From Clostridiales bacterium (GTDB lineage: Bacteria; Bacillota; Desulfotomaculia; Desulfotomaculales; VENG01): a stretch of 64,000 nucleotides of DNA. The DNA is taken from contig JAIPEW010000003.1 of NCBI GenBank assembly GCA_021736985.1, positions 1-64,000 of the forward strand, written 5' to 3'. The position numbers and the translations under genes are program-made. Below, piece by piece: positions 9,164-21,686 of this stretch. Each line of letters opens with the position of its first letter. Positions within the stretch are counted from its first letter, which is position 1. The notes beneath the pieces were generated by a model. The model saw only the letters and a program-made list of their open reading frames with translations, was not told the DNA's origin and did no database searches.

Positions 9164-9172
9164 TGGTAAAAT
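9164..9172 (+). promoter_or_regulatory. Possible gyrB promoter (extended -10)
   Basis: TGGTAAAAT is an extended -10 (TGn plus TAAAAT) 35 bp before the gyrB start. There is no good -35 at 17 bp, so this is tentative. Confidence 0.4.
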
Positions 9173-9191
9173 AGTTTTTTGAGAGTATTAG

Positions 9192-11114
<1,923 letters not shown>

Positions 11115-11158
11115 GTATTATTTGTCATAATTGTTTTAATTAATAGGAGTGGTTTTTA

Positions 11159-13582
11159 TTGACAGAAAAAATAGGTAACGTAATTCCAATTGATATAAAC
11201 AGAGAAATGCGTCATTCTTACTTGGATTACGCTATGAGTGTTATAGTAGGTCGTGCCTTACCAGATGTAAGGGATGGTTTAAAACCTGTACACCGAAGAA
11301 TTTTATATGCCATGAATAACTTGGGAGTAAGTCCTGAAAAATCTCATCGTAAGTCAGCATATATTGTTGGTGAAGTTATGGCTAAATATCATCCTCATGG
11401 TGATGTGGCTATATATGATACTCTGGTTAGATTAGCGCAGGATTTTTCTTGCAGGTATCCCCTGGTAGATGGGCATGGAAACTTTGGATCTATTGATGGA
11501 GATTCTGCTGCTGCTATGCGTTATACAGAAGCGCGAATGGCTTCTATTTCTACAGAATTATTGTCTGATATTGATAAAAATACTGTAGATTTTTTACCAA
11601 ACTACGATGAGACAGAAAAAGAACCCGAAGTTTTACCTTCAAGAGTTCCAAATCTTTTAATAAACGGGTCAGCAGGTATAGCTGTCGGGATGGCTACAAA
11701 TATTCCACCACATAATTTAGGTGAAGTTATTGATGGTATAATTAAATTAATTGATAATCCAGACCTTGAAATTGATCAATTAATGGAATGTATAAAAGGC
11801 CCCGATTTCCCTACCGGCGGTACAATACTGGGCAAGGAAGGGATTAATAATGCGTATTATAACGGTCGCGGAACTATACGCATAAGAGCTAAATCTAATA
11901 TTGAACTCACTGGTAAAAAACAACAAATTATTGTTACTGAAATACCTTATCAAGTAAATAAAGCTAAATTAATAGAAAAAATAGCTGATCTCGTAAAAAA
12001 TAAAAAAGTAGAGGGTATTTCAGATTTAAGAGATGAATCTGACCGTGAGGGTATGCGTATTGTAATAGAACTTAAAAAAGAAGCTAATCCGCATGTTATA
12101 CTAAATCAACTTTATAAATATACCCAACTACAGGATAGCTTTGGTGTAATTATGTTGGCCCTGGTTAATGGACAACCTGAAGTTTTAAATTTAAAACAAA
12201 TGTTGTTTCATTATTTACAACACCAAAAAAATATTATTATAAGAAGAAGCGAATATGAATTAAATAAAGCTGAAGCAAGGGCCCATATTGTAGAGGGATT
12301 AAAAGTTGCTCTTGATAACCTGGATGAGGTTATTGAGATAATCAGGTCTTCCAATACAGTAGATATTGCAAGAAACTCGTTGATGAATAGGTTTGAATTT
12401 ACGCATAAACAAGCACAAGCAATACTTGATATGCGTTTACAACGTTTAACTGGTATGGAAAGAAAAAAATTAGAAGAAGAATATAGTGAATTATTAGGAA
12501 AGATAAATTACTTAAAAGAGATATTAGCTGACGAAAATAAAATACTGGGTGTAGTAAAAAAAGAACTGGTTGATTTAAAGAAAAAATATAATGACCTGCG
12601 CTGTTCTGAAATCAGTAATGAAAGTTATTCACTAGAAGAAGAAGACTTAATTATACAAGAAGATGTAGTAATTACTATTACTAATAAAGGTTATATTAAG
12701 CGTATGCCCCTGTCTACATATAAAAGCCAGAAACGAGGAGGCAGGGGAATTCATGCTGCAGGTATTAAGCAGCAGGATTTTTTACAGCATTTATTTATTA
12801 CATCAACTCACCATCATTTTTTATTTTTCAGCAACAAAGGAAAGGTTTATCGCTTAAAAGTGCATGAAATTCCCGAAGCAGGAAGACAAGCAAGAGGAAC
12901 GGCTATAATAAATTTATTACAAGTAGAAACTGATGAGGATATAACAGCAGTAATACCTGTAAAAGATTTTGCACCAAAATCTTATCTATTGATGTCAACT
13001 AAAATGGGGATAATAAAAAAGACATCACTTAACCAGTATAATACTTCTAAAAAAGATGGTTTAATTGCCATAAAACTAGATGATAATGATGAGTTGGTTA
13101 ATGTTACTCTTACTGATGGAAACCAAGAGATAATATTAGCAACTAAAAATGGTAAAGCAGTACGTTTTTGTGAAGAAGAAGTTCGTTCCGTGGGTAGAGT
13201 TTCAAGAGGAATTAAAGGCATTACATTAAAAAATGAAGATTGTGTAGTTTCCATGGATATACTTCGCAAAGATGGTGATGTATTGGTTGTTACCAGACAG
13301 GGATATGGAAAACGCAGTAGAATAAAAGATTATCGCGTTCAATCACGTGGTGGAATAGGAATCCGTAATATAAAAAATAATCCTAGAAATGGATATGTAG
13401 TATCTGTTCATATTATAAAAAAAGATGAAGAACTTATGCTAATAAGTGCTGAAGGTATTATGATTAGAATTAAAGCAGGAGATGTACCACTTATGAGTAG
13501 ATCTACACAGGGAGTAATCTTAATGAAATTAAGTGAGCATGATCATGTTGTTGCTGTAGCTCGGGTAGTTAATAATGAATAA
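11159..13582 (+). CDS. gyrA: DNA gyrase subunit A
   Basis: The DNA-cleaving subunit of gyrase. The 807-aa protein has the 5Y-CAP domain with catalytic Tyr122 (AAAMRYTEAR), a coiled coil, and a C-terminal beta-pinwheel with the GyrA box QKRGGRG. The quinolone-resistance-determining segment reads HPHGDVAIYDTLVR, so residue 83 (same numbering as E. coli) is Val rather than Ser or Thr. The TTG start follows AGGAG. It is downstream of gyrB in the usual order. Confidence 0.99.
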   Translation: MTEKIGNVIPIDINREMRHSYLDYAMSVIVGRALPDVRDGLKPVHRRILYAMNNLGVSPEKSHRKSAYIVGEVMAKYHPHGDVAIYDTLVRLAQDFSCRYPLVDGHGNFGSIDGDSAAAMRYTEARMASISTELLSDIDKNTVDFLPNYDETEKEPEVLPSRVPNLLINGSAGIAVGMATNIPPHNLGEVIDGIIKLIDNPDLEIDQLMECIKGPDFPTGGTILGKEGINNAYYNGRGTIRIRAKSNIELTGKKQQIIVTEIPYQVNKAKLIEKIADLVKNKKVEGISDLRDESDREGMRIVIELKKEANPHVILNQLYKYTQLQDSFGVIMLALVNGQPEVLNLKQMLFHYLQHQKNIIIRRSEYELNKAEARAHIVEGLKVALDNLDEVIEIIRSSNTVDIARNSLMNRFEFTHKQAQAILDMRLQRLTGMERKKLEEEYSELLGKINYLKEILADENKILGVVKKELVDLKKKYNDLRCSEISNESYSLEEEDLIIQEDVVITITNKGYIKRMPLSTYKSQKRGGRGIHAAGIKQQDFLQHLFITSTHHHFLFFSNKGKVYRLKVHEIPEAGRQARGTAIINLLQVETDEDITAVIPVKDFAPKSYLLMSTKMGIIKKTSLNQYNTSKKDGLIAIKLDDNDELVNVTLTDGNQEIILATKNGKAVRFCEEEVRSVGRVSRGIKGITLKNEDCVVSMDILRKDGDVLVVTRQGYGKRSRIKDYRVQSRGGIGIRNIKNNPRNGYVVSVHIIKKDEELMLISAEGIMIRIKAGDVPLMSRSTQGVILMKLSEHDHVVAVARVVNNE

Positions 13583-13736
13583 TAAAATTTTAAGTAATAA
13601 AGAGTTATTATTAGTTTTTAAGAATAATTAAGAGTTAAATAGATTAAATTAAAATATATTATATTTGGAATTGTGTGGTACTATAATTACAAAACTTTCC
13701 AAAAAAGGGTCCCTTAACTAAGAGAGGTGATGTAAA

Positions 13737-13931
13737 TTGGAAATAAGTAAACATGGTATTATAGAATTCTATGCGCACGCAATTCCTTATCTGGCAAGTA
13801 CAAAGAATATTGATATTTATGAAAATGAAAAAGATGTAATTCCAGTTCAATTTTATAACCTAAATTTTAGCAACACCTTAAAGTATAAAAACAAAGAACT
13901 ATCAGGAATGCCCAGGGGGCCTGATAGTTAA
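13737..13931 (+). CDS. Small protein of unknown function, 64 aa
   Basis: A TTG start lies 7 nt after GAGAGGTGAT, a strong ribosome-binding site. The product is soluble-looking, with no membrane segment, cysteine or recognised motif, and ends LSGMPRGPDS. A TATAAT at 13682-13687 could be its -10, with a weak -35. The strong site and isolated position argue for a real gene. No function can be assigned. Confidence 0.5.
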   Translation: MEISKHGIIEFYAHAIPYLASTKNIDIYENEKDVIPVQFYNLNFSNTLKYKNKELSGMPRGPDS

Positions 13932-14200
13932 ATTCCGGTAGGTTGGAAGGGATATTAAAATAAAAACTAAATATTGTATTAATAACCCGGTATATTTAGC
14001 GGGATTGCCTTCAAAAAAAGGAATGCGGTATTATAAAACCGCAAATGTAAAGTTAAACAAACTTTGAATATTATTTACAAGAGAAAATTACATGTTTTTA
14101 AAAATATTTTTAAATTATAGTTATATAGTAACACATTGAGATATATAAATAATGCGCGCATATTTATTAGATATTGCCCGTTCTTGATGTAGTAATTTGA
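13932..14200. other. Intergenic region upstream of pdxS promoter
   Basis: AT-rich sequence without a credible gene. It holds a CCCG/CGGG hairpin near 13987-14005 and a 6-bp TGCGGT/ACCGCA hairpin near 14025-14045. Neither is followed by a T-run, so neither is a clear terminator. Confidence 0.5.
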
Positions 14201-14229
14201 TTGAAAATGTATTATTATGGTGTTATAAT
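14201..14229 (+). promoter_or_regulatory. Sigma-A promoter for pdxST
   Basis: TTGAAA (14201-14206), a 17-bp spacer and TATAAT (14224-14229) preceded by TG at -15: a near-consensus promoter. The leader from about 14236 contains a 7-bp hairpin CCCTGGA/TCCAGGG (14254-14274). Confidence 0.85.
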
Positions 14230-14314
14230 TACTCACAAATTAAGTATAAATGTCCCTGGATTAATATTCCAGGGGCTCCTAATTTTATAATGCAGTAAGA
14301 ATGGAGGCGTTGAT

Positions 14315-15199
14315 ATGACGGAGCAAGGAACCTGGAAAGTTAAGACAGGTTTAGCAGAAATGCTAAAAGGCGGCGTAATAATGGATGTTACAAATCCAGA
14401 ACAAGCCAAAATTGCTGAAGATGCCGGTGCTTGTGCAGTAATGGCTTTAGAAAGAGTTCCGGCAGATATTAGGGAAGCCGGGGGCGTGGCAAGAATGGCC
14501 GATCCAACTATTATAAAAAATATTATGGAATCGGTAACTATTCCAGTAATGGCTAAAGCAAGAATTGGTCATTTTGTAGAAGCCCAGTTATTACAAGCTG
14601 TAGGCGTAGATTACATAGATGAAAGTGAAGTACTTACACCTGTAGATGATGAGCATCATATTGATAAAAAACAATTTAAAGTTCCTTTTGTATGTGGTGC
14701 ACGTAACCTTGGAGAAGCACTGCGCCGTATTGGTGAAGGAGCTGCTATGATTCGTACTAAAGGTGAACCGGGTACGGGCAATTTAGTAGAAGCAGTAAGA
14801 CATATGAGAATAGTAATGGGTGAAATTCGTAAAATTCAAAATATGGCTTCTGAAGAATTAATGCATGAAGCTAAAAAAATGGGAACCCCTTATGAGTTAT
14901 TAGTAGAAGTAGCTAATAATGAGCGTTTACCAGTAGTTAATTTTGCCGCTGGCGGCATAGCTACTCCAGCTGATGCTGCAATGATGATGCAGTTAGGCTG
15001 TGATGGTATATTTGTAGGTTCTGGAATATTTAAGTCTAATGATCCTTCAGACAGGGCAAAAGCAATTGTATCATCTACTACTCATTATGATGATCCGGAG
15101 TTGTTGGCTAAAATATCATGTGATTTAGGAGATGCAATGCCTGGACTAGAAATTTCTTCAATTAATAAAGAGCAGCGTATGCAGGACAGGGGTTGGTAA
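14315..15199 (+). CDS. pdxS: Pyridoxal 5'-phosphate synthase subunit PdxS
   Basis: The synthase subunit of the DXP-independent PLP pathway. It condenses ribose 5-phosphate, glyceraldehyde 3-phosphate and ammonia from PdxT. The 294-aa (beta/alpha)8 barrel has Lys81 in MAKARIGH, which forms the imine with substrate, and the phosphate-binding GEPGTGN and [11 protein letters not shown] segments. The ATG follows GGAGG. The gene overlaps pdxT by 7 nt. The PLP made is used by the nearby aminotransferase, threonine dehydratase and decarboxylase. Confidence 0.99.
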   Translation: MTEQGTWKVKTGLAEMLKGGVIMDVTNPEQAKIAEDAGACAVMALERVPADIREAGGVARMADPTIIKNIMESVTIPVMAKARIGHFVEAQLLQAVGVDYIDESEVLTPVDDEHHIDKKQFKVPFVCGARNLGEALRRIGEGAAMIRTKGEPGTGNLVEAVRHMRIVMGEIRKIQNMASEELMHEAKKMGTPYELLVEVANNERLPVVNFAAGGIATPADAAMMMQLGCDGIFVGSGIFKSNDPSDRAKAIVSSTTHYDDPELLAKISCDLGDAMPGLEISSINKEQRMQDRGW

Positions 15200-15774
15200 A
15201 AATTTTGATTGGTGTTTTAGCATTGCAGGGTGCTTTCCGGGAACACCAGAAGATGTTTGAATATTGCGGCATAAAAACTGTTCAGGTTCGCATGCCTGAA
15301 CAGTTAAATAATATAGATGCATTAGTTATCCCGGGTGGTGAAAGTACCACCATGAGTAAATTATTAGTTGAGTATGATCTTCTGAATCCAATTATTGAAC
15401 TGGGACAAAAAGGATTACCCATAATGGGTACATGTGCCGGGTTAGTGTTGTTAGCCCGGGAGATAGTTAATTCAAACCAGCAACCTGTACTGCAATTAAT
15501 GGATATAAAAGTTAAGCGCAATGCATTTGGACGGCAAAGAGAAAGTTTTGAAACTGACCTGGATATTACTGAATTGGGAGAACTACCGCTGCGAGCTGTT
15601 TTTATCAGGGCTCCTTATGTAGTCAGCGCCGGGGAAAATGTTAAAGTTTTAAGTAGTTTTAAAAATAAAATCATATGTGTAGAACAGCAGAATTTAATAG
15701 GAGTGGCGTTTCACCCGGAATTAACAAAGGATATACGTTTACACAGGTATTTCATTAATAAAATACCCGTGTAA
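15193..15774 (+). CDS. pdxT: Pyridoxal 5'-phosphate synthase glutaminase subunit PdxT
   Basis: A class I glutaminase that supplies ammonia to PdxS. The 193-aa product has PGGEST (about 47-52), the nucleophile Cys81 in [10 protein letters not shown], and His/Glu in GVAFHPEL. Starts are ambiguous: a TTG at 15193 lies almost on the AGGGG site, and a TTG at 15205 is 13 nt from it and would give MIGVLALQG. The longer version is listed. It is translationally coupled to pdxS. Confidence 0.97.
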   Translation: MVKILIGVLALQGAFREHQKMFEYCGIKTVQVRMPEQLNNIDALVIPGGESTTMSKLLVEYDLLNPIIELGQKGLPIMGTCAGLVLLAREIVNSNQQPVLQLMDIKVKRNAFGRQRESFETDLDITELGELPLRAVFIRAPYVVSAGENVKVLSSFKNKIICVEQQNLIGVAFHPELTKDIRLHRYFINKIPV

Positions 15775-15796
15775 ATATAAATTTAGAAAATTCATA

Positions 15797-15825
15797 TTGA
15801 AAATTACGAATCATTGTAGTATTAT
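15797..15825 (+). promoter_or_regulatory. Sigma-A promoter of serine T-box operon
   Basis: TTGAAA (15797-15802), a 17-bp spacer and TATTAT (15820-15825), placed just before the T-box leader. Confidence 0.75.
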
Positions 15826-15839
15826 TTTTAAATAATTAA

Positions 15840-16090
15840 ACATAAAACCCGAAGAAGGGGTATAGTAGTTTTGCGAACTTTTTAGAGAGCCGGTGGTTGC
15901 TGTGAACCGGTAAGTGCGGCAAAATGAATGGCTCCCCCGAGGGGGTCTGTTGAAAATAATAGTAGGCAGACACGGTTTTTCCGTTATTAAAATAAAGTGG
16001 GCCTGGTTATTATACCGGGCCAACTGGGGTGGCACCGCGGGAATAAACCTCTCGTCCCTGTAATTTTTTGCAGGGGACGAGAGGTTTTAA
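15840..16090 (+). promoter_or_regulatory. T-box riboswitch leader (probably tRNA-Ser)
   Basis: A complete T-box leader. Stem I has the AGAGAG bulge and a GGTTGCTGTGAACC-type distal loop. Smaller stems follow (GTCTG/CAGAC, ACGG/CCGT, GGCCTGGT/ACCGGGCC). The T-box motif GGGGTGGCACCGCGG is at 16026-16040, and the terminator (16048-16084 arms CCTCTCGTCCCTG/CAGGGGACGAGAGG, then TTTT) competes with the antiterminator. The specifier loop includes TCC (15933-15935), a Ser codon that fits the downstream serine biosynthesis genes. The exact specifier was not proven by folding; GGC overlaps nearby. Confidence 0.93.
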
Positions 16091-16115
16091 TTATTTATAA
16101 AAGGAGTGATTTATT

Positions 16116-17267
16116 ATGCCACAAAAAGAATATTTAATGATACCTGGTCCAACACCAGTACCGCCGATGGTTATGAATGCTATGTCGCAGCCCATGTTTG
16201 GTCACCGGAGTCCAGAATTCGCTGAAATACATAAAAACATAATAGAAAAATTAAAGTTAGTATTTCAGACTCAAAATGATGTTTTTGTTTTAAGTAGTTC
16301 AGGTACGGGTGGTATGGAGGCAGCTGTAGCCAATATAATTAATCCAGGTGAAAAAGTACTGGTTTTAGTTGGCGGTAAATTTGGGGAGCGCTGGTCAGAG
16401 TTATCATATAATTATGGAGCACAGGTTATTCAACAGGATTTTACCTGGGGTGAACCTGTAGACATAAATGTAGTTAAAAAAGAGCTCGCTAATAATCCAG
16501 ATATTAAGGCTGTATTTGCTACATTTAATGAAACATCAACCGGTGTGTTTAATGATATAGAAAAGCTTGGTAAAGCAGTATCAAATACTAATGCATTATT
16601 AATATTAGACGGTATTAGTGGTGCCGGTGGTATTGAGATAAAAACTGATGAATGGAATGTAGATATTTTAGTAACTGGTTCACAAAAAGCTTTTATGCTC
16701 CCACCTGGATTGGCTATGATAAGTGTAAGTTCTAAAGCCTGGGAAAAAATTAAAAACAAAAAATCACCATGTTATTATTTTGATTTGCTTAAAACCAGAA
16801 AATCTATGGAAAAATATAATACTGCATATACTCCTGCCGTCTCTTTATTTCTAGGATTAAATGCATCCCTCGATTTAATTATTGAAGAAGGGGTAAATAA
16901 TGTTTTTCAACGCCATATTCAATTAAGAAATGCTACCAGGGCTGCAATAGATGCAATGGGATTAAAACTAATGACAGAAAATTATTGCGCATCTCCAGTA
17001 ATAACTTCTATATATGCACCTAAAAATATAGGCGCAGATGACTTAAGAAAAGTATTAAAACAACAGTACAATATTTCTTTTGCAGGTGGCCAGGCACAAT
17101 TAAAAAATAAAATTTTTCGAATTGCACATATGGGTTTTGCAGATAAAATGGATGTAATAACAGCAATAAGTGGTCTTGAAATGGCCTTAAATAATTTAAA
17201 TAGTCCTGTAGAATTAGGTAGTGGATTAAAAGCGGCACAAGAAGTATTTTTAGGGAGGCATAAATAA
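16116..17267 (+). CDS. Class V PLP aminotransferase (serine/alanine-glyoxylate type)
   Basis: A 383-aa fold-type I aminotransferase of the alanine-glyoxylate/serine-pyruvate group. Key features are MIPGPTPVP at the N-terminus, SSSGTGGMEAA for phosphate binding, LDGISGAGG with the cofactor Asp, and the PLP lysine K191 in TGSQKAF. Next to serA and behind a Ser-type T-box, it most likely acts as the aminating enzyme of serine synthesis in place of SerC, or interconverts serine, glycine and pyruvate. The role is inferred from context. Confidence 0.93.
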   Translation: MPQKEYLMIPGPTPVPPMVMNAMSQPMFGHRSPEFAEIHKNIIEKLKLVFQTQNDVFVLSSSGTGGMEAAVANIINPGEKVLVLVGGKFGERWSELSYNYGAQVIQQDFTWGEPVDINVVKKELANNPDIKAVFATFNETSTGVFNDIEKLGKAVSNTNALLILDGISGAGGIEIKTDEWNVDILVTGSQKAFMLPPGLAMISVSSKAWEKIKNKKSPCYYFDLLKTRKSMEKYNTAYTPAVSLFLGLNASLDLIIEEGVNNVFQRHIQLRNATRAAIDAMGLKLMTENYCASPVITSIYAPKNIGADDLRKVLKQQYNISFAGGQAQLKNKIFRIAHMGFADKMDVITAISGLEMALNNLNSPVELGSGLKAAQEVFLGRHK

Positions 17268-17268
17268 A

Positions 17269-18858
17269 ATGTCAGAATTTAAAGTTTTAGTAATGGACGG
17301 TGTTTCTGAAAAAGGGCTAACACCTTTTTTAAAAGAAGAAAATATTGAAGTTGTTATGGGCAGTAAAATGAATGAAGATGAATTAATTGAAATAATAGGT
17401 GATTATGATGCAATAATTGTACGAAGTGCTACAAAAGTAAATTCCAGGGTATTAAAAAGTGCAGTTAAATTAAAGGTTGTAGGCCGTGCGGGAGTGGGAG
17501 TGGATAATATTGATCTGGATGCGTGTACAGAAAAAGGAGTTTTAGTAGTAAATGCACCGGATGGTAATACCATGGCCGCTACAGAACATACTATGGCCAT
17601 GATGTTATCTCTAGCAAGGAATATCCCTCAAGCGGTTAATTCACTCAAACAGGGTGTATGGAATAAAAAAGCATTTTTAGGTGTAGAGTTAAGAGGTAAA
17701 ATATTGGGAGTAATTGGTTTTGGGCGTATTGGTTCGGCAGTAGCCCGGAGGGCACAGTCTATGGAGATGGAAATTATCACATATGATCCTTATATAACTG
17801 AAGAAAAAGCTGCTGCTACAGGAGTAAGTATTGTTTCTTATGAAGAATTATTGAAACGCTCTGATTTTATAACTATACACATGCCCAAGACAGAAGAAAC
17901 ATATCATTTGATCGATGAAAAAGCCTTAAGCCAGGTTAAAAATAATGTAAGAATAATTAATTGTGCCCGGGGCGGATTAATAGATGAAGAAGCACTATTT
18001 AAAGCACTGGAATCAGATTTAATTGCTGGTGCGGCCCTGGATGTTTTTGAAAATGAGCCTAATACTGAAAGTCCTCTCCATAAAATAGATAAAGTAATAG
18101 CAACACCTCACCTGGGAGCATCGACTACAGAAGCACAATTAAATGTAGCAGTGGATGTTGCTGAAGAAATTATATCTGCACTGCATGGAGAAGTAGTTAA
18201 AAATACTGTAAATGTTCCCTCTATTCCACCTGAAGTTATATCTAATATACAACCATATTTAAAGCTTGCTGAAAAACTAGGAAAACTAGAGGCACAGCTT
18301 GTAGAAGGAAGAATAAATAAAATAGAGATCACATACAGTGGAGATTTTGCACAACAAAATGTAAAACCGGTAACTACTGCTATAGTTAAAGGTGTGCTTG
18401 ATCCTATACTTCAAGAAAGAGTAAATTTTGTTAATGCACTGGCATTGGCTAAAAACCGGGGAATACAGGTAACTCAAACAGTGAACGGGGATACTAATGG
18501 ATATACCAGTATGATTGATATTAATGTTATCTCGGATAAAGCAGAAAAGTCTGTGGCAGGTACATTTTTAAGAGATAATGATCCACGTATAGTAATGGTT
18601 GATGGTTACAGGATAGATGCTATTCCAAGCGGGTATATAATTTATGTTTCTCATTATGATAAACCAAGAATTATAGGTCCTGTGGGAACCCTTATAGGTG
18701 ATAATAATGTTAATATTGCTACTATGCAGGTAGGTCGTGAAAAGAGCGGTGGTAAGGCAGTAATGATACTTACCGTAGATGCAAAAGTATCCCAAGAAAC
18801 CCTGGAACAAATTAAATCCTTGAATGGTATTATTGATGTAAAATTTGTTAGTTTATAA
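17269..18858 (+). CDS. serA: D-3-phosphoglycerate dehydrogenase
   Basis: Catalyses the first step of serine synthesis, oxidising 3-phosphoglycerate with NAD. The 529-aa long form has an NAD-binding domain with GFGRIG (150-155), the substrate Arg in NCARGGLIDEEAL, the catalytic His in ATPHLGAST, an intervening regulatory domain, and a C-terminal ACT domain (from about 455) that usually senses serine. It starts 1 nt after the aminotransferase stop, so expression of both is set by the T-box. Confidence 0.97.
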   Translation: MSEFKVLVMDGVSEKGLTPFLKEENIEVVMGSKMNEDELIEIIGDYDAIIVRSATKVNSRVLKSAVKLKVVGRAGVGVDNIDLDACTEKGVLVVNAPDGNTMAATEHTMAMMLSLARNIPQAVNSLKQGVWNKKAFLGVELRGKILGVIGFGRIGSAVARRAQSMEMEIITYDPYITEEKAAATGVSIVSYEELLKRSDFITIHMPKTEETYHLIDEKALSQVKNNVRIINCARGGLIDEEALFKALESDLIAGAALDVFENEPNTESPLHKIDKVIATPHLGASTTEAQLNVAVDVAEEIISALHGEVVKNTVNVPSIPPEVISNIQPYLKLAEKLGKLEAQLVEGRINKIEITYSGDFAQQNVKPVTTAIVKGVLDPILQERVNFVNALALAKNRGIQVTQTVNGDTNGYTSMIDINVISDKAEKSVAGTFLRDNDPRIVMVDGYRIDAIPSGYIIYVSHYDKPRIIGPVGTLIGDNNVNIATMQVGREKSGGKAVMILTVDAKVSQETLEQIKSLNGIIDVKFVSL

Positions 18859-18893
18859 ATTTTACAAGCATTTTACTATATGATATACTTTTG

Positions 18894-18920
18894 CCGGGTA
18901 TAACCCGGTATTATTTATGA
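18894..18920 (+). terminator. Possible terminator after serA
   Basis: A 6-bp CCGGGT/ACCCGG hairpin with a 3-nt loop (18894-18908), followed by TATTATTTAT. The T-run is imperfect. Confidence 0.5.
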
Positions 18921-18928
18921 ATTGTTAA

Positions 18929-20254
<1,326 letters not shown>

Positions 20255-20349
20255 TTTGCTAATTTATTTTCCGGTAAGATACTTTTTTCGCTTATTGACA
20301 CTGATTTTTCTCCGTGTTATACTAATCAATGCCGCTGGTAGGGCAGTCT

Positions 20350-20439
20350 GGAGGGATGTCCGAGTGGCTGAAGGAGGCGGTCTTGAAAACCGTTGAACCT
20401 TAGCGGGTTCCGTGGGTTCGAATCCCACTCCCTCCGCCA
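20350..20439 (+). tRNA. tRNA-Ser (TGA)
   Basis: Class II tRNA with a long variable arm. Anticodon loop CTTGAAA gives TGA. The acceptor GGAGGGA pairs with TCCCTCC, and CCA is encoded. Confidence 0.97.
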
Positions 20440-20452
20440 GTGAATATTTTAT

Positions 20453-20545
20453 GGAGAGATGGCCGAGTGGCTGAAGGCGCTCGCCTGCTAAGCGAGTAGA
20501 CGGTGCTGAGCTGTCTCGAGGGTTCGAATCCCTCTCTCTCCGCCA
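20453..20545 (+). tRNA. tRNA-Ser (GCT)
   Basis: Class II tRNA with a long variable arm. Anticodon loop CTGCTAA gives GCT. The acceptor GGAGAGA pairs with TCTCTCC, and CCA is encoded. Confidence 0.97.
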
Positions 20546-20586
20546 ATCAAAGAAGTGCACACTTATCTGTGTGCACTTCTTTGATT
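20546..20586 (+). terminator. Long hairpin terminator after tRNA-Ser pair
   Basis: A perfect 17-bp inverted repeat (20546-20562 and 20569-20585) with a 6-nt loop, directly after the encoded CCA. There is no strong T-run. Confidence 0.7.
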
Positions 20587-20604
20587 AAGTTCCAGGTTTT
20601 TAAC

Positions 20605-20633
20605 TTGACTATTTAAAAAAATTTTGATAAAAT
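20605..20633 (+). promoter_or_regulatory. Promoter for tRNA-Arg (ACG)
   Basis: TTGACT (20605-20610), a 17-bp spacer and TAAAAT (20628-20633), 36 bp before the tRNA. Confidence 0.75.
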
Positions 20634-20669
20634 ACTTTGTGCATTACTTGAGGCTGAGTTATATTATAT

Positions 20670-20746
<77 letters not shown>

Positions 20747-20750
20747 ATAT

Positions 20751-20790
20751 ATTAGGTGCGTTATTTTCGCACCTAATAATTTTCTTTTTT
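20751..20790 (+). terminator. Terminator after tRNA-Arg (ACG)
   Basis: ATTAGGTGCG/CGCACCTAAT arms with a 7-nt loop, followed by a T-rich stretch. Confidence 0.8.
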
Positions 20791-20799
20791 TAAAATTGT

Positions 20800-20875
20800 G
20801 CGCCCGTAGCTCAGGGGATAGAGCAGTGGTTTCCTAAACCACGTGCCGGAGGTTCGAATCCTCCCGGGCGTACCA
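20800..20875 (+). tRNA. tRNA-Arg (CCT)
   Basis: A 76-nt cloverleaf. Anticodon loop TTCCTAA gives CCT. The acceptor GCGCCCG pairs with CGGGCGT, and CCA is encoded. Confidence 0.96.
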
Positions 20876-20901
20876 TTAAATAATGTATAAAGAGGAATAT
20901 A

Positions 20902-21360
20902 GTGAAAGACCACATTAATTTTATGTATAAAGCATTAGATGAAGCATATAAAGCTTATGCTCTTGGTGAGGTTCCTGTAGGAGCAGTGGTCGTGAAAAAT
21001 AATCAAATTATAGGCAGGGGACATAACCTGCGTGAAACGTGGATTGATAGTACTGCTCATGCTGAAATTATCTCCATGAGGAATGCTGCCAGGGAGATTG
21101 GTGACTGGAGATTAAACGGTGCAACGCTGTATTCTACTATTGAACCCTGTGCGATGTGCAGTGGTGCGATTATACAATTTAGAGTGGATTTCCTTGTATA
21201 TGGTGCACCGGATACTAAGTTTGGAGCAGTTGATTCTGTATTAGATGTAGTGCGCGAGCCTGCTTTTAATCATCAGGTAAGTGTAATTTCGGGTGTACTG
21301 GAAGATGAATGCCGGCAAATTATTCGATATTTTTTTAGACAATTACGCAAAAAAAAATAA
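20902..21360 (+). CDS. tadA: tRNA adenosine-34 deaminase
   Basis: A zinc-dependent deaminase that converts A34 to inosine in tRNA-Arg(ACG), whose gene is 156 bp upstream. The 152-aa product has the HAE motif (H53, E55) and PCAMC (C83, C86) that bind zinc and activate water. The GTG start follows AGAGGA. It lies between serS and the SRP RNA, as in B. subtilis. Confidence 0.97.
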   Translation: MKDHINFMYKALDEAYKAYALGEVPVGAVVVKNNQIIGRGHNLRETWIDSTAHAEIISMRNAAREIGDWRLNGATLYSTIEPCAMCSGAIIQFRVDFLVYGAPDTKFGAVDSVLDVVREPAFNHQVSVISGVLEDECRQIIRYFFRQLRKKK

Positions 21361-21420
21361 GTAGGTATAATGTACAAACTTATTGCAAGATAAATATGAA
21401 TGTGATAACTTATGTTTTGT

Positions 21421-21514
21421 GGAGAGATGGCCGAGCTGGCTAAAGGCGCTCGACTCGAAATCGAGTAGGTAGTGCTGAGCTGCCTCCAGGGTTCGAATCC
21501 CTGTCTCTCCGCCA
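21421..21514 (+). tRNA. tRNA-Ser (CGA)
   Basis: Class II tRNA with a long variable arm. Anticodon loop CTCGAAA gives CGA. The acceptor GGAGAGA pairs with TCTCTCC, and CCA is encoded. Confidence 0.97.
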
Positions 21515-21576
21515 GGTTACAATTTAATTTATTACAATTAAATTTATTAATATATTTTTTCACTAAGCTTATTTGC

Positions 21577-21668
21577 GGAGAGATGGCCGAGTGGACTAAG
21601 GCGCTCGCCTGGAGAGCGAGTAGACGGTTTGACCCGTCTCGTGGGTTCGAATCCCACTCTCTCCGCCA
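21577..21668 (+). tRNA. tRNA-Ser (GGA)
   Basis: Class II tRNA with a long variable arm. Anticodon loop CTGGAGA gives GGA. The acceptor GGAGAGA pairs with TCTCTCC, and CCA is encoded. It completes the four Ser isoacceptors at this locus. Confidence 0.97.
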
Positions 21669-21686
21669 GGTTTAATTTATAAAGTT

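Noticed and set aside
20264-20560. Minus-strand frame over the tRNA-Ser genes, with an RRERDSNPRDSSAP-type sequence
   Set aside because: This is the common false protein made by translating the antisense of tRNA genes.
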